Assembly: GCA_964344765.1 (NCBI GenBank)
Contig: CAYFOM010000020.1
Span: forward strand, 8,153-72,152
Direction of reading: 5' to 3'
DNA: 64,000 nucleotides
From: JACNIZ01 sp964344765
GTDB taxonomy: Bacteria > Planctomycetota > UBA1135
This document shows, piece by piece, positions 48,032 to 57,356 of this stretch (positions are counted from its first letter, which is position 1; every line of letters begins with the position of its first letter). The notes under the pieces are model-generated. The model saw only the letters and a list, made by a program, of their open reading frames with translations, had not been told where the DNA came from and ran no database searches. Both the position numbers and the translations under genes were made by a program.

Positions 48032-48727
48032 ATGCGAATCCTGCCACTGCTAGAAGTCATATTTCTCATCATTTTGATGATGGCAGTGGAGCAGTTGGCT
48101 TGGGGTGCCCTCGGCCTAAGCCTCGCCGACGGCATCGCGCCGCTGGACTTACTTCAATTGAAGTTTGTGCAAGTGCCGATCTTGCTGCTGGTGATCGGCG
48201 GCGTATTGCGCTTCCACCGCGAGCCATTCTTGGCATTGGGCCTACGCCGTCCGCCGAACGGCTGGCTTGCCGGATTGGGTCTAGGCGCAGCTGCGACCCT
48301 TCCCTTATTGGTGGTGTCCTACGCCGTCGCCTTTTTGGCACATTTTCTATTCCCAGCAGAAACTCCCGAGCCCTTTGATTTGCAAAGCCAATGGGCGTTG
48401 CCGGCGTTTTTGCTGGTCGGGATTCTCGCTGGTGGCATTGGCGAAGAGATCCAGTTCCGCGGTTTTGTTTTTCAACGCCTCGAGCGTTTCTTTCAACCTT
48501 GGGGCGAAAGCCGGGCCACGCTACGAGCAGCGTTGACGACGAGTTTGGTGTTCGCAAGTCTGCATCTTTATGAAGGACCGGTGGCGGTACTCGCTATTTT
48601 CGTAGTCGCTTTAGGACTGCAATACCTCTGCTTGGCAGCAGGCCGCAACCTACTCGCCTGCATGGTTTGCCACAGTTTGTTTAACAGCGTGCAAATCGTG
48701 GCGATGTTCGCCGCAGCGCAAACTTAA
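48032..48727 (+). CDS. CPBP-family intramembrane metalloprotease
   Basis: This 231-residue polytopic protein is of the CAAX/Abi (CPBP) type. The motifs are EEIQFRGFVFQRL (EExxxR, near 138), a His in FASLHLYEGP (near 175) and a C-terminal CHSLFNS (near 217). About six to seven membrane helices. Homologues cleave prenylated or leader peptides or confer bacteriocin immunity. ATG 48032 gives a good first helix; GTG 48008 in frame is also possible. It lies between two sensor kinases and ends with a 4-bp overlap to the convergent response regulator. Confidence 0.88.
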   Translation: MRILPLLEVIFLIILMMAVEQLAWGALGLSLADGIAPLDLLQLKFVQVPILLLVIGGVLRFHREPFLALGLRRPPNGWLAGLGLGAAATLPLLVVSYAVAFLAHFLFPAETPEPFDLQSQWALPAFLLVGILAGGIGEEIQFRGFVFQRLERFFQPWGESRATLRAALTTSLVFASLHLYEGPVAVLAIFVVALGLQYLCLAAGRNLLACMVCHSLFNSVQIVAMFAAAQT

Positions 48728-49149
48728 GACTGATCCGGCTTCTCGGGGTCGTCGTCGCTTTCTTGATCGGTGACGTCTTCGTTGTCCGCCGGGCCAATTA
48801 AGTCTTCGATGGCGCGCAGCAACGCGTCCAAGTCCAGCGGTTTTTCGAAGGTGCGGGTTGCGCCTAGGCGTCCGGCGACTTCTAAATAGAGTTGATTGCT
48901 GGGGGCCGTAATAGCGATGAGCGGGATGTCAGGCCAATTGGTTCGCATCTCCATCAGCAACTCCAGTCCATCCTTTCTGGGCATCACGAGGTCGGTGATA
49001 ACCAAGTGGATGACCTCATCCTCCAGCATGATTTGGCCTGCACGGCCGTCTTCCGCTTCAAGCACGTGATAGCCTTCGTGCTCGATCTTGTCGCGAAGCA
49101 TGCCGCGAACAAGCTCTTCGTCTTCAACGATGAGGATGGTCTGAACCAT
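48724..49149 (-). CDS. Single-domain response regulator
   Basis: This 141-residue CheY-like protein has the acidic pair in LIVEDEE (residues about 6-11), phospho-Asp in VITDLVMPRKDG (near 54) and the Lys in TFEKPLDL (near 105). The last 20 residues are an acidic tail (EDVTDQESDDDPEK). It has no output domain and likely relays phosphate between the adjacent hybrid kinases and another protein. ATG 49149 was chosen over an upstream start because it begins the receiver fold. Upstream is a 119-bp gap without recognised features. Confidence 0.92.
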   Translation of the reverse strand: MVQTILIVEDEELVRGMLRDKIEHEGYHVLEAEDGRAGQIMLEDEVIHLVITDLVMPRKDGLELLMEMRTNWPDIPLIAITAPSNQLYLEVAGRLGATRTFEKPLDLDALLRAIEDLIGPADNEDVTDQESDDDPEKPDQS

Positions 49150-49268
49150 GAGTAAAGGGGTCGTGGAGCCGGGGCGAGCTCTTTCTACACCGGGTATAGC
49201 ATGGCGCATTCTTGTAGCGATCGCAACAACACCTAGGAAAATTTCAGCGTTCGATTTACCGTGTTGTG

Positions 49269-51773
49269 TTACCGACTGCGCATGCGTGCAACGGTTTGTA
49301 ACAGTTGTGTAGGACGGAATGGTTTGCTGAGCAAGGGTGCCCCGGCGGGAAGTTGGATTCCTTGCGCTTCCAGGTGCTGGCGAGGCGTTCCCGAGAAGAA
49401 CACCGTCGGGATCGGACCGCACAGCTCATGAACTTGCTCCATCAGCTCAAGGCCGTTGCCGTCGGATAAGAAGACGTCGCATACCAACAAATCGATGCGC
49501 TCCGCTGCACATGCCTCGACGAGGGCTTGCTCGACGGTGTTGGCGGCTATGGTTTCGTGACCACCGGCTTGAAGAACTTCGCTGAAAAGTTCCAGCAACG
49601 AAACCTGATCCTCAACGACCAAAATGTTCATGCGGGCATTTGATTCCGCCGTACCGCTTGCGCTTAGGTTTGAACTCAGGGGTAGAAAGACCTGCATGCA
49701 GGTGCCGTCGGCGATGCGCGACTGAACATGAATGCCGCCACCGGCTTTGTTGACCAAACCGAAGACCATCGCCAATCCCATGCCGCGGCCGCGCACATCG
49801 GCGCTGGTGGTGAAGAACGGATCGAAGATTTGGCCTAGGTCAGCGTCGGGAATTCCAACGCCATCGTCGGTAATTTCCATCAGATAATATTTTCCGGCCG
49901 GCAGCGTATGTTCGCGCCAAATCACCGGCTGATCGCTGAGGCGGATTTGACCGGTCAGGCGAATGGTGCCATGGCCCTCAAGAGCGTCACGAGCGTTGCT
50001 GATTAGGTGCACCAAAACGTCGGCGAGATCTTCGCGGCTGAGCGGTACGGTGCCGTCGGCGTTGTGGATATCGCTTTCCATCGTCACTTGCGGTCCGGCC
50101 AGGTGAGCCAGCGACGGCGCAAATTCGCGCATGATCTCGGCCGGGTTGCAGCTATCGCCTTTCCATTGTTTGCGTGCGCTAAAGGCCAACAAGCTGCGTG
50201 CCAATCCCGACGCTTTGTCGGCGGCAGTGCGGATCTTTTCTAGCGAGCCTTTGATTTTGATTGTGTTTTCGTCTTCGGCTTTCAGCCGGGAAAGGCAAAT
50301 ATCGCTGTAGCCCAAAACTGCGGTCAACAGGTTTTCAAACTCGTGCGAGATCCCTTCCGCAAGTCGGCCCAGGGCATCCATGCGGCGGTCGCGCTGATCG
50401 GCTTCCTGCATATGTTGACGGGTCCGCTGCTCCTCGACCGCCTCGGTGACGTCGCGCAGCGTGGTGACCAAACCTAAGCGCTCGCCGCCGCCGTCGAACA
50501 AGGGCACCCAGGTGCATTCCAGTGCCTGATGGGGGCCGGAAGACAGAATGAGCTGGCGATCGATGCGCTCCTTACTTTGCCACGCCGCCTGATCCATGCT
50601 TGCAACCTCGCGCAAAGCCTCGTGGGATACATTGTTCAACTCGTGCAGCGAGGCAAAAGTTTGATTTGGCCAATCACCGGGCCGCAGCGACAGAATTTCT
50701 TGTGCTGCACCGTTCATGAATTGAATGACGCCGGCAGCGTCGCGCAAAATCACTGCCATCGGAACTGCTTCGATCAAAATACCGACTTGACGCGAAAGTT
50801 CTTCGGCATGTCGAGTCAGTCGGCTCTCGTTTTCGATGTCCGTGGTCAAGCAGTGCACCATTTTGACCTGATCCGACGAGCCGGAGTAGCGTGCGTTCAC
50901 CCGCACCCAGCGATAGTTGCCGCTGTCGCCACGTATGCGATAGTCGGCGCGCAGGTTGCCATTGCTTGCCCGCGCAACCTGCGACAGCGAAACCACGTGA
51001 TCCAAGTCGTCCGGGTGAATGTAAGTGCGGTAGGTCTTTGGGTCCTGCAATACCTTGGCTGCGGTTTCCGGCCCCAACAGGGATTCCACCTGGCGGTTGG
51101 AAAAGGTGATTTCGCGTTCCCCGGACAAATAATCCAAGTAGGCAAGCGCCCAGCCGGGGAATTCATCGGAAAACACTTCAAGGTCTTCCAAGGCTTGGCG
51201 GCTCGACGAAACGGCTTGCCGGCGAATAACTTCAGCAGCGGCGCGCGAGGCAAAGAAGCGCAGAATCTTCTCCGAGAACTCCGGATTGGCCAGCGGTTTT
51301 TGGTCGTAAATCGACAGGTGACCGATCGGTTTGCCGTCTAGGCCGGGCAGGATGACGCCCAAGCAGCTGCCGTCGATAAGTGGAGCAAGGGTTTCGTCGT
51401 TAGGGAAGGCTTCGACCAATCCGGACGGCCAGTAGTAGCAGCCCTTCTCCAAAATGACGGCGGCCGGCCGCCCTTCGACCGAGTACTCCCAGTTCGGCAG
51501 CATTTCGCCGGTGCGGTAGTGGGCGAGCATCCGCATTTGGATTGGATCATGCTCGATGATCTCCGACATGATGCAGTAGGAAACGCCGAGCACCGTGGCC
51601 AATTGCTGGGCGGTCTCGCGGAAATAGTCCCCCGGCGAGGCTTCGGCGGTACTGCCAAGCAATTCCACCAAATCGATGAGCTGCTGATAGCCCTCCGGGT
51701 CGAAACTGGGGGCTGCGCCAAATAAGCGTTGAAATAGCCCTTGCTTGGGTGGCGGCGAAGGGGAGTCTTTCAC
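49269..51773 (-). CDS. GAF-PAS-PAS hybrid histidine kinase
   Basis: This 834-residue soluble sensor has a GAF-like domain (about 25-190), a PAS domain with PAC (about 200-320, RIRGDSGNYRWVRVNARYSG) and a second PAS (about 330-440, LRDAAGVIQFMNGAAQEIL). The DHp His is in EGISHEFENLLTAVLGY (near 470), followed by an ATPase domain (HLISNARDALEGHG, TDDGVGIP, GRGMGLAM) and a C-terminal receiver with D in LLVCDVFLSDGNGLEL (near 760). No membrane helix. The GTG start at 51773 has CACAAT 6 nt upstream. It is head-to-head with the acetoacetyl-CoA synthetase gene. Confidence 0.9.
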   Translation of the reverse strand: MKDSPSPPPKQGLFQRLFGAAPSFDPEGYQQLIDLVELLGSTAEASPGDYFRETAQQLATVLGVSYCIMSEIIEHDPIQMRMLAHYRTGEMLPNWEYSVEGRPAAVILEKGCYYWPSGLVEAFPNDETLAPLIDGSCLGVILPGLDGKPIGHLSIYDQKPLANPEFSEKILRFFASRAAAEVIRRQAVSSSRQALEDLEVFSDEFPGWALAYLDYLSGEREITFSNRQVESLLGPETAAKVLQDPKTYRTYIHPDDLDHVVSLSQVARASNGNLRADYRIRGDSGNYRWVRVNARYSGSSDQVKMVHCLTTDIENESRLTRHAEELSRQVGILIEAVPMAVILRDAAGVIQFMNGAAQEILSLRPGDWPNQTFASLHELNNVSHEALREVASMDQAAWQSKERIDRQLILSSGPHQALECTWVPLFDGGGERLGLVTTLRDVTEAVEEQRTRQHMQEADQRDRRMDALGRLAEGISHEFENLLTAVLGYSDICLSRLKAEDENTIKIKGSLEKIRTAADKASGLARSLLAFSARKQWKGDSCNPAEIMREFAPSLAHLAGPQVTMESDIHNADGTVPLSREDLADVLVHLISNARDALEGHGTIRLTGQIRLSDQPVIWREHTLPAGKYYLMEITDDGVGIPDADLGQIFDPFFTTSADVRGRGMGLAMVFGLVNKAGGGIHVQSRIADGTCMQVFLPLSSNLSASGTAESNARMNILVVEDQVSLLELFSEVLQAGGHETIAANTVEQALVEACAAERIDLLVCDVFLSDGNGLELMEQVHELCGPIPTVFFSGTPRQHLEAQGIQLPAGAPLLSKPFRPTQLLQTVARMRSR

Positions 51774-51810
51774 CGCTTCATTGTGCCAAGAGCAGGTGCC
51801 GGGGAGCTAT

Positions 51811-51816
51811 TACAAT
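51811..51816 (+). promoter_or_regulatory. -10-like hexamer of acetoacetyl-CoA synthetase
   Basis: TACAAT is followed by 13 nt to ATG 51830. No -35 at the right distance is clear. Confidence 0.35.
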
Positions 51817-51829
51817 CCGCCCCAGACTC

Positions 51830-53794
51830 ATGTCCGACATCCTCTGGCAGCCATCCCCCGAGCGGGTCGCGAACACCCAGCTCGCCGCCTTTCAAACCCA
51901 CCTTCGTGATTCCGGCTTCGATGTTGGCAGCGATTATGCCTCGCTACACGCCTGGTCCTTGGCTCATTCCGACGAGTTCTGGCGCCAAATCTGGCAGTAT
52001 TGCGACGTACAAGGTGCGATGGGCGCCGATCTGCTCGCCGACGACGATCGCATGCCCGGTGCGCAATTCTTCCCGCAAGCCATGCTGAATTTCGCCGAGA
52101 ATCTGCTCGGCGGCGACGATGAGCAAGCGGCGATTATTTTCCGACGTGAGGACGGCTTGCGAATCGAATGGACATATGCCGAACTGCGTAGCCAAGTTGC
52201 CAGGTTGCAGGCGGCTATGGTGCGCGTAGGTATTGGCCGCGGTGATTGCGTCGCCGGATTCCTGCCGAACATCCCGCATGCGGTTGCCGGCATGTTGGCG
52301 GCTGCGAGCTTGGGTGCGATTTGGTCGTCTTGTTCACCCGATTTTGGCGTTCCGGGCGTCGTCGATCGCTTTGGGCAGATTCAACCGAAAATGCTGCTGG
52401 CGGCCGACGGTTATGTTTACAAAGGTCGCAACTTCGACACGCGCGATAAGTTGACCGGCATTTTGCAGCAGGTTGATTCGGTGAAGACGGTCGTCGTCGT
52501 GCCCTTTGTTGACGAGGCTGCCGCCACCGAAGCTGCCGCCGCAGTGGAGGGCGGCTTTACCTGGGATCAGTTTTTGGCCAGCTCGGATGCGGTGCTGGAT
52601 CCCATTCCGTTCGAGCCGGTGCCGTTTAACCATCCGCTGTACGTGATGTACAGCTCCGGCACCACCGGCAAACCAAAGTGCATCGTGCATGGGCACGGCG
52701 GCACCTTGCTGCAGCACTTGAAAGAACACCGCTTGCATACCGATTTACGCAAAGGCGAGCGCTTGTTCTACTTTACTACAACTGGTTGGATGATGTGGAA
52801 CTGGTTGGTCACCGCCCTCGCCGGCGGAACCACCATCGTGCTGTTCGACGGCAACCCGTTCCACCCCGGGCCGGAGACCTTGTGGAAGCTGGTCGATGAA
52901 GAAAGAGTCGACGTCTTCGGTACCTCGGCGAAGTTCATCGACGCCTGCAAGAAGGCCGGTTACTTGCCCGGCGAAGAGCTGCCGCTGCAGCGCTTGCGTG
53001 CGATTCTGTCGACTGGTTCGCCGTTGGTGCCCGAGTCCTTCGACTACGTTTACGAACACGTCAAAAAAGACCTGCAGTTGTCGTCGATTTCAGGCGGCAC
53101 CGACATTGTTTCCTGCTTCGTACTCGGTTGCCCGGTGCTGCCGGTGCGGCGCGGCGAAATCACCGCTGCCGGCTTGGGTATGGCCGTTGAAGTTTGGAAC
53201 GACGAGGGGCAAGCCGTCATCAATGAACCTGGCGAATTGGTTTGCACTCAGCCCTTCCCGAGCATGCCCGTCGGTTTTTGGAACGACGAAGACGGCAGTC
53301 GCTACCGCGCCGCGTACTTCGATCACTACCCGAATATTTGGCGCCACGGCGATTGGGTGGAGTTCAGCGAATTTGGCGGCATGACCGTGTACGGCCGCAG
53401 CGATGCAACTTTAAACCCAGGCGGCGTGCGCATCGGCACCGCCGAAATCTACCGCCAGGTTGAGCAGTTCGAGGAGATTCTGGAAGCCATCGTCGTCGGC
53501 CAAGACACCGGCGACGGCGATCAGCGTGTGGTGTTATTTGTCGTGATGGCCGGCGACGCCCAACTCAATGATGAGTTAGTTCAGCAAGTGCGCACCCGCA
53601 TTCGCGCCAACGCCACGCCGCGCCACGTGCCGGCGGTGATCCACGCGGTGGCCGATATTCCGCGCACTCGCTCCGGCAAGATCAGCGAAATTGCAGTGCG
53701 CGATGTGTTGCACGGCCGCAAGGTGAAAAACACCGAAGCTCTGGCTAATCCCGAGACGCTGGATTACTTCCGCGCCGAATTACTTGCTCAGTAA
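51830..53794 (+). CDS. Acetoacetyl-CoA synthetase (acetoacetate-CoA ligase)
   Basis: This 654-residue ANL-superfamily ligase activates acetoacetate with ATP and CoA. AMP-binding motif MYSSGTTGKPKCIVHGHG (near 271), FFTTTGWMMWNW-type motif YFTTTGWMMWN (near 315), STGSPLVPESFDYVYEHVKK (near 390), GGTDI and the C-terminal catalytic Lys in TRSGKISEIAVRDV (near 620) all fit AACS rather than acetyl-CoA synthetase. ATG 51830 was chosen over an upstream in-frame start. The 3' end overlaps the convergent RIC-like gene by 15 bp. It may serve ketone-body or polyhydroxyalkanoate turnover. Confidence 0.93.
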   Translation: MSDILWQPSPERVANTQLAAFQTHLRDSGFDVGSDYASLHAWSLAHSDEFWRQIWQYCDVQGAMGADLLADDDRMPGAQFFPQAMLNFAENLLGGDDEQAAIIFRREDGLRIEWTYAELRSQVARLQAAMVRVGIGRGDCVAGFLPNIPHAVAGMLAAASLGAIWSSCSPDFGVPGVVDRFGQIQPKMLLAADGYVYKGRNFDTRDKLTGILQQVDSVKTVVVVPFVDEAAATEAAAAVEGGFTWDQFLASSDAVLDPIPFEPVPFNHPLYVMYSSGTTGKPKCIVHGHGGTLLQHLKEHRLHTDLRKGERLFYFTTTGWMMWNWLVTALAGGTTIVLFDGNPFHPGPETLWKLVDEERVDVFGTSAKFIDACKKAGYLPGEELPLQRLRAILSTGSPLVPESFDYVYEHVKKDLQLSSISGGTDIVSCFVLGCPVLPVRRGEITAAGLGMAVEVWNDEGQAVINEPGELVCTQPFPSMPVGFWNDEDGSRYRAAYFDHYPNIWRHGDWVEFSEFGGMTVYGRSDATLNPGGVRIGTAEIYRQVEQFEEILEAIVVGQDTGDGDQRVVLFVVMAGDAQLNDELVQQVRTRIRANATPRHVPAVIHAVADIPRTRSGKISEIAVRDVLHGRKVKNTEALANPETLDYFRAELLAQ

Positions 53795-54466
53795 TTTGCG
53801 CACCCGCGGGATCAGCACGTTGTGCTCGAGGTGGATATGGATTTTCATATCCTTCTCCAGCTCCATCAATCCGGAATACAGGGCGCGGAAGGTGGTGCAG
53901 GCGTCGTCGGGCGTCTTGTAGCCGGCGGTGATTTCGCGAACCAAGCGGAAGTTCTCGCCGATCTCGGTGTGATCGCCTTCCAACTCCATCAGCAAATCGG
54001 CCAAATGCGGCGGCGGTTTGCCGCTTTGGTCGAGCTCTAGGAACATCGGGAACACCTGCGTGTTTTCGATCTCCATATGGCGTTCGAGGTTGGCGAACAA
54101 GCCTTCGGTTGCTTCGGAGAGATAGGAGAGGAAATCGTAAAACGGCCCGTGCGTCAGCAGCACCTTGGTCACCGCCGGACGCAAGCCGGCTAGCGAGCGC
54201 GCGGTGAATTCATGGTGCACATCAATTAATTGATGGACCAATTCGGAAATGCTGCGTTCATTCCAATTGGGTGCGTCGGTTTGGCGGCTTAACCGGCGCA
54301 GCTCGGATAGGACATCCGATAGCTCCAAGCCCGCTTGAGCAGAAGCCTCCGCCAAGGTCTGATTGCCTTGGAAGCAATAATCAAAATGCCAGCGATCCAG
54401 CAGAATCATCGACGGTGGAAAGTCGACGACTAGCTTGGCAATCGGAGTCTGAGGCAGGATTTCCAT
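53780..54466 (-). CDS. RIC/ScdA-like di-iron iron-sulfur repair protein
   Basis: This protein of about 228 residues resembles the ScdA/YtfE family that repairs iron-sulfur clusters after nitrosative or oxidative damage. The N-terminal ScdA_N-like domain (residues 1-60) has WHFDYCFQGNQTLAEA, where the family norm is DYCCGG; only one of two Cys is kept. The hemerythrin-like part has His/Glu in DVHHEFTARSL, LERHMEIENTQVFPMF, EGDHTEIGENF and HIHLEHNVLIPRV, suitable for a di-iron site. ATG 54466 was chosen; an in-frame TTG at 54502 is an alternative. It converges with acetoacetyl-CoA synthetase. Confidence 0.85.
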   Translation of the reverse strand: MEILPQTPIAKLVVDFPPSMILLDRWHFDYCFQGNQTLAEASAQAGLELSDVLSELRRLSRQTDAPNWNERSISELVHQLIDVHHEFTARSLAGLRPAVTKVLLTHGPFYDFLSYLSEATEGLFANLERHMEIENTQVFPMFLELDQSGKPPPHLADLLMELEGDHTEIGENFRLVREITAGYKTPDDACTTFRALYSGLMELEKDMKIHIHLEHNVLIPRVRKLLSK

Positions 54467-54602
54467 TTGAGGGATGTTGCTCTCTAACCCAAGTTCCAAC
54501 AATTGCTAGTGTTTCGCTTGTCGGCGGCGAAGCAGGGGTTAATTCAGCAGACGGACGCGGTCCAGTTCGGGCCGCCGTTCGGTCCTTACAACTCGAATCA
54601 TC

Positions 54603-55706
54603 ATGAGCTTCCAAAAAATCCTTCGCGGTAGGGTTTTGGCTTTCGCAATACCTGCCATTTTTTGCATGCAGGCGACGTCGGCAGCGGCGCAACAGGCGGA
54701 AGATTCTCCATGGAAATTTTTTGGCGATGCCCGACTCAGACATGAGTCGAACGACATGATGGCGCCGACGCCCGATCGCCATCGCGAGCGCGCCTTTATT
54801 CGCTTTAACGGCATCTATACCTATTCCGATGAGTTGGAAATGGGGGTGCGGGCAACCACTGGCGACGCCAACAACAATCACCCGTGGTTTGATTTGGGCA
54901 GCGGTGCGTTGAGCAAGATTGGCTTTCATTTGGATCGCCTATACCTTCGTTACCAGCCTGAATTCGTCGACGGCGGCACGATGTGGGTGGGTAAGTTTGG
55001 TAACCCGGTGAAGCGCAATCCGATTTACGGTGACATCGTCAATGACAACGACGCCCAGCAAGAGGGCGTGGTTTTTGAACTGCAAAGCGGCGATCTTGGT
55101 CCGTTTGACCAAAGCAAGTGGCAGCTCGGTCAGGTGGCAGTGCTCGAACAAGCAACCGGTGAGGACGCGTTCTACACCATGTTGAGTTGGAGCGGAGTCA
55201 ATCAGATCGATGAGCAGCAAAAGTTTGAACTGACGTCAACTTATTACTTCTTCAACGATCTCACTCCGGACGATAGCGGTGTGTTTTTGAATACTGCCAA
55301 CCACCGCACCGGTTCCGACTTCACGTCGGACTTCGGCATTCTGGAAACCATCGCCGCTTACCATTTTGATGATTACATCCTGACCGGTGAATACGTGAAG
55401 AACTTGCGCGCTGCCGACGGCGTCGGCGATAACGGCTGGGCGCTGGGTGCTTTGATGAAGACCAAGCACGGCAAGTTTTATTACCAATACCAAGTGCTCG
55501 AGCAGGATGCGGTCCATGCGTATTTCGCTCAGGACGACTTCTTGTACCCAACCAACCATGCGACGCATTTGGTCGGTTGGAAGAAGCCACTAGCGAATGG
55601 CATGTTGTTCCACGTCTGGGGAATGGCGTCGAAGCTGGATGAAAGCTTTGGTGCGCCCAACGAAACGGTTACGCGCATTCGCGTCGCGCTTTCGATCTAC
55701 TTCTAA
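54603..55706 (+). CDS. Outer-membrane porin-like beta-barrel protein
   Basis: This 367-residue exported protein has a signal peptide (residues about 9-31, ATSAAAQQ). The mature part shows amphipathic strands (KFFGDARLRHESND, RAFIRFNGIYTYSD, MGVRATTGD, YYQYQVLEQDA) and a terminal Phe (RVALSIYF), as in outer-membrane porins of the putative-porin type. Substrate unknown. It has a Rho-independent terminator after it and is likely transcribed alone. Confidence 0.8.
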   Translation: MSFQKILRGRVLAFAIPAIFCMQATSAAAQQAEDSPWKFFGDARLRHESNDMMAPTPDRHRERAFIRFNGIYTYSDELEMGVRATTGDANNNHPWFDLGSGALSKIGFHLDRLYLRYQPEFVDGGTMWVGKFGNPVKRNPIYGDIVNDNDAQQEGVVFELQSGDLGPFDQSKWQLGQVAVLEQATGEDAFYTMLSWSGVNQIDEQQKFELTSTYYFFNDLTPDDSGVFLNTANHRTGSDFTSDFGILETIAAYHFDDYILTGEYVKNLRAADGVGDNGWALGALMKTKHGKFYYQYQVLEQDAVHAYFAQDDFLYPTNHATHLVGWKKPLANGMLFHVWGMASKLDESFGAPNETVTRIRVALSIYF

Positions 55707-55712
55707 ACGCCG

Positions 55713-55749
55713 GCGGCTGGGTCGGAAACGGCTCAGCCGCTTTTCGTTT
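55713..55749 (+). terminator. Rho-independent terminator of the porin-like gene
   Basis: GCGGCTG (55713-55719) pairs with CAGCCGC (55734-55740), followed by TTTTCGTTT (55741-55749). Confidence 0.7.
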
Positions 55750-55760
55750 CCCTTGAGCGG

Positions 55761-56678
55761 TCAGCCGCTTTTGGTGGCATCCCAGGTGAGCAGGCGGTCG
55801 AACAACCTGGTGGGCAAGAGGCGATTCAGCCAGGCGCCGATTTTGGCGTCGGTGCCGACTAGATAGCGGGCTTTGGGTTTGCGTTTGCTGAGCGCGGTGT
55901 GCACCACCGTGGCGACGCGTTCGGCCGGGATTGCGCGTTTTTGCACCTTTGGCAGATTGCGCCGCATGCCGTCGAGGAAGTCGGCGTAATACTGCTCGAA
56001 CTGCGGCGGAAAGTTCGGTTGCATGCGCGCGGCGCGATCGGAGGAGCGCTGCCAAATCGGCGTGGCGATGGCGCCGGGTTCGATCAGGATCACATCGATT
56101 CCGTGCGGCAGCAGTTCGCGACGCATCGCATCGCTCATGCCTTCCATGGCAAATTTGCTGGCGTTGTAAGCACCGACCAGCGGCGTGCCGACGCGACCGC
56201 TGATGGAACTGACCATCAAAATTCGCGGTGGGTTGGGGGAGGGAAGGTTCACCTGCCGCATCAACGGCAGAAAGGCTTGCGTGGCTGCCAACGCACCGGT
56301 GGTATTGACTTCCAGCTGCTTGCGAAAGCCGTCCAGCGGTAGAAATTCAAGCGGGCCGGGAACCACGATGCCGGCGTTGTTGATCAGAGCATGCAAACCC
56401 TCATCGCCGCAAAACTCGGTCGCAACTTTTTGGGCGGCAGCGAGGTCGTCGGCGGAAACGACGTCGAGTTGCAGCGGTTGAAAGCGGGCGTGGCGTGGAC
56501 CACCGACGGGCACGTCGCCGGAGTCTGGGGTGGTGGTGGCTCCGGCATCGACCAGCAGAGCCTCGCCGTCGACCTTGCGGCGCACGCCGGCCAAAACCGA
56601 CCAGCCGCGGCGGTGTAAATCGAGGGCGATGGCGCGGCCGATGCCGGTGGATGCTCCGGTGATGATCACATTGGGCAT
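55761..56678 (-). CDS. Short-chain dehydrogenase/reductase
   Basis: This 305-residue classical SDR has the cofactor motif TGASTGIG (residues 7-14), NNAG (LINNAGIV), and catalytic Y171 and K175 in YNASKF. The Ser is in MVSSISGRVG. RRK after beta-2 fits NADP(H). The C-terminal 60 residues form an extra basic tail (SKRKPKARYLVGTDAKIG) of the 17-beta-HSD / retinol-dehydrogenase-like type. Substrate unknown. It diverges from the MOSC gene with 64 bp between. Confidence 0.87.
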   Translation of the reverse strand: MPNVIITGASTGIGRAIALDLHRRGWSVLAGVRRKVDGEALLVDAGATTTPDSGDVPVGGPRHARFQPLQLDVVSADDLAAAQKVATEFCGDEGLHALINNAGIVVPGPLEFLPLDGFRKQLEVNTTGALAATQAFLPLMRQVNLPSPNPPRILMVSSISGRVGTPLVGAYNASKFAMEGMSDAMRRELLPHGIDVILIEPGAIATPIWQRSSDRAARMQPNFPPQFEQYYADFLDGMRRNLPKVQKRAIPAERVATVVHTALSKRKPKARYLVGTDAKIGAWLNRLLPTRLFDRLLTWDATKSG

Positions 56679-56730
56679 ACCGGAGCATAGACCAGCCGAA
56701 GCTCTTCCAATCGCGTTGCGGCCAGCCGCC

Positions 56731-56742
56731 TAGAATGGGGCC
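56731..56742 (+). promoter_or_regulatory. -10-like hexamer touching the MOSC start
   Basis: TAGAAT (56731-56736) is followed by 6 nt (GGGGCC) and ATG 56743. The mRNA is predicted to be leaderless. No convincing -35. Confidence 0.45.
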
Positions 56743-57312
56743 ATGACCGCCACGCCTGAATCTCAAGCTGTTGCCGCCCAAGTCCTGTCGCTGCGCTTGG
56801 CGATGCCGCACGAGGTCGAAACCGCCGAAGGTCCGCTGCGCACCGGCTTGTTAAAGCGCGAGGTCACCGAGCCTGTGCTGCTGCAAACCACCGGCTTGTA
56901 CGGCGACGGTTGGGCCGATTTAGAGCACCATGGGCTCGAAGATCAGGCAATTTGTGCTTTTCCGCTTTCCCACTATTCGGCGCTGAATCAGGCCTTAGAG
57001 CTGGAATTAGGCGCTGGCGCCATGGGCGAAAACGCCGTCGTCGGTGGGGCGGATGAAGACTCGGTGTACATCGGCGATCAATTGCGCTGGGGTGAGGCCC
57101 TGCTGGAAGTCACCAAGGCGCGGCAGCCGTGCGGCACGCTGAATCAGGTGTGGAATTGCTCGACTCTGGCTGCCGAAATGGGGCGCAGCGGCAGGATTGG
57201 TTGGTATTTGCGGGTTTTAGAGCCTGGTTTGGTCGCCGGCGGCCAGGCGATGGAGCTGGTGAAGCGTATCGACGGCGCACAGACGGTTAAGGAGCAGTGG
57301 TTCGCAAAGTAG
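56743..57312 (+). CDS. MOSC-domain protein (YiiM-like)
   Basis: This 189-residue MOSC (MoCo sulfurase C-terminal) domain protein has the conserved Cys C130 in KARQPCGTLNQVW and the GAMGENAVV motif (usual G.fGENl). YiiM-type proteins bind molybdenum cofactor and reduce N-hydroxylated compounds with partner proteins. The ending LVKRIDGAQTVKEQW is family-like. No other molybdenum-cofactor gene lies in the window. The leaderless-type start lacks a Shine-Dalgarno. Confidence 0.88.
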   Translation: MTATPESQAVAAQVLSLRLAMPHEVETAEGPLRTGLLKREVTEPVLLQTTGLYGDGWADLEHHGLEDQAICAFPLSHYSALNQALELELGAGAMGENAVVGGADEDSVYIGDQLRWGEALLEVTKARQPCGTLNQVWNCSTLAAEMGRSGRIGWYLRVLEPGLVAGGQAMELVKRIDGAQTVKEQWFAK

Positions 57313-57356
57313 GGTAAGCTCAAAACGAGCCCCCGCGAACCCGCATCCCCACCCTC

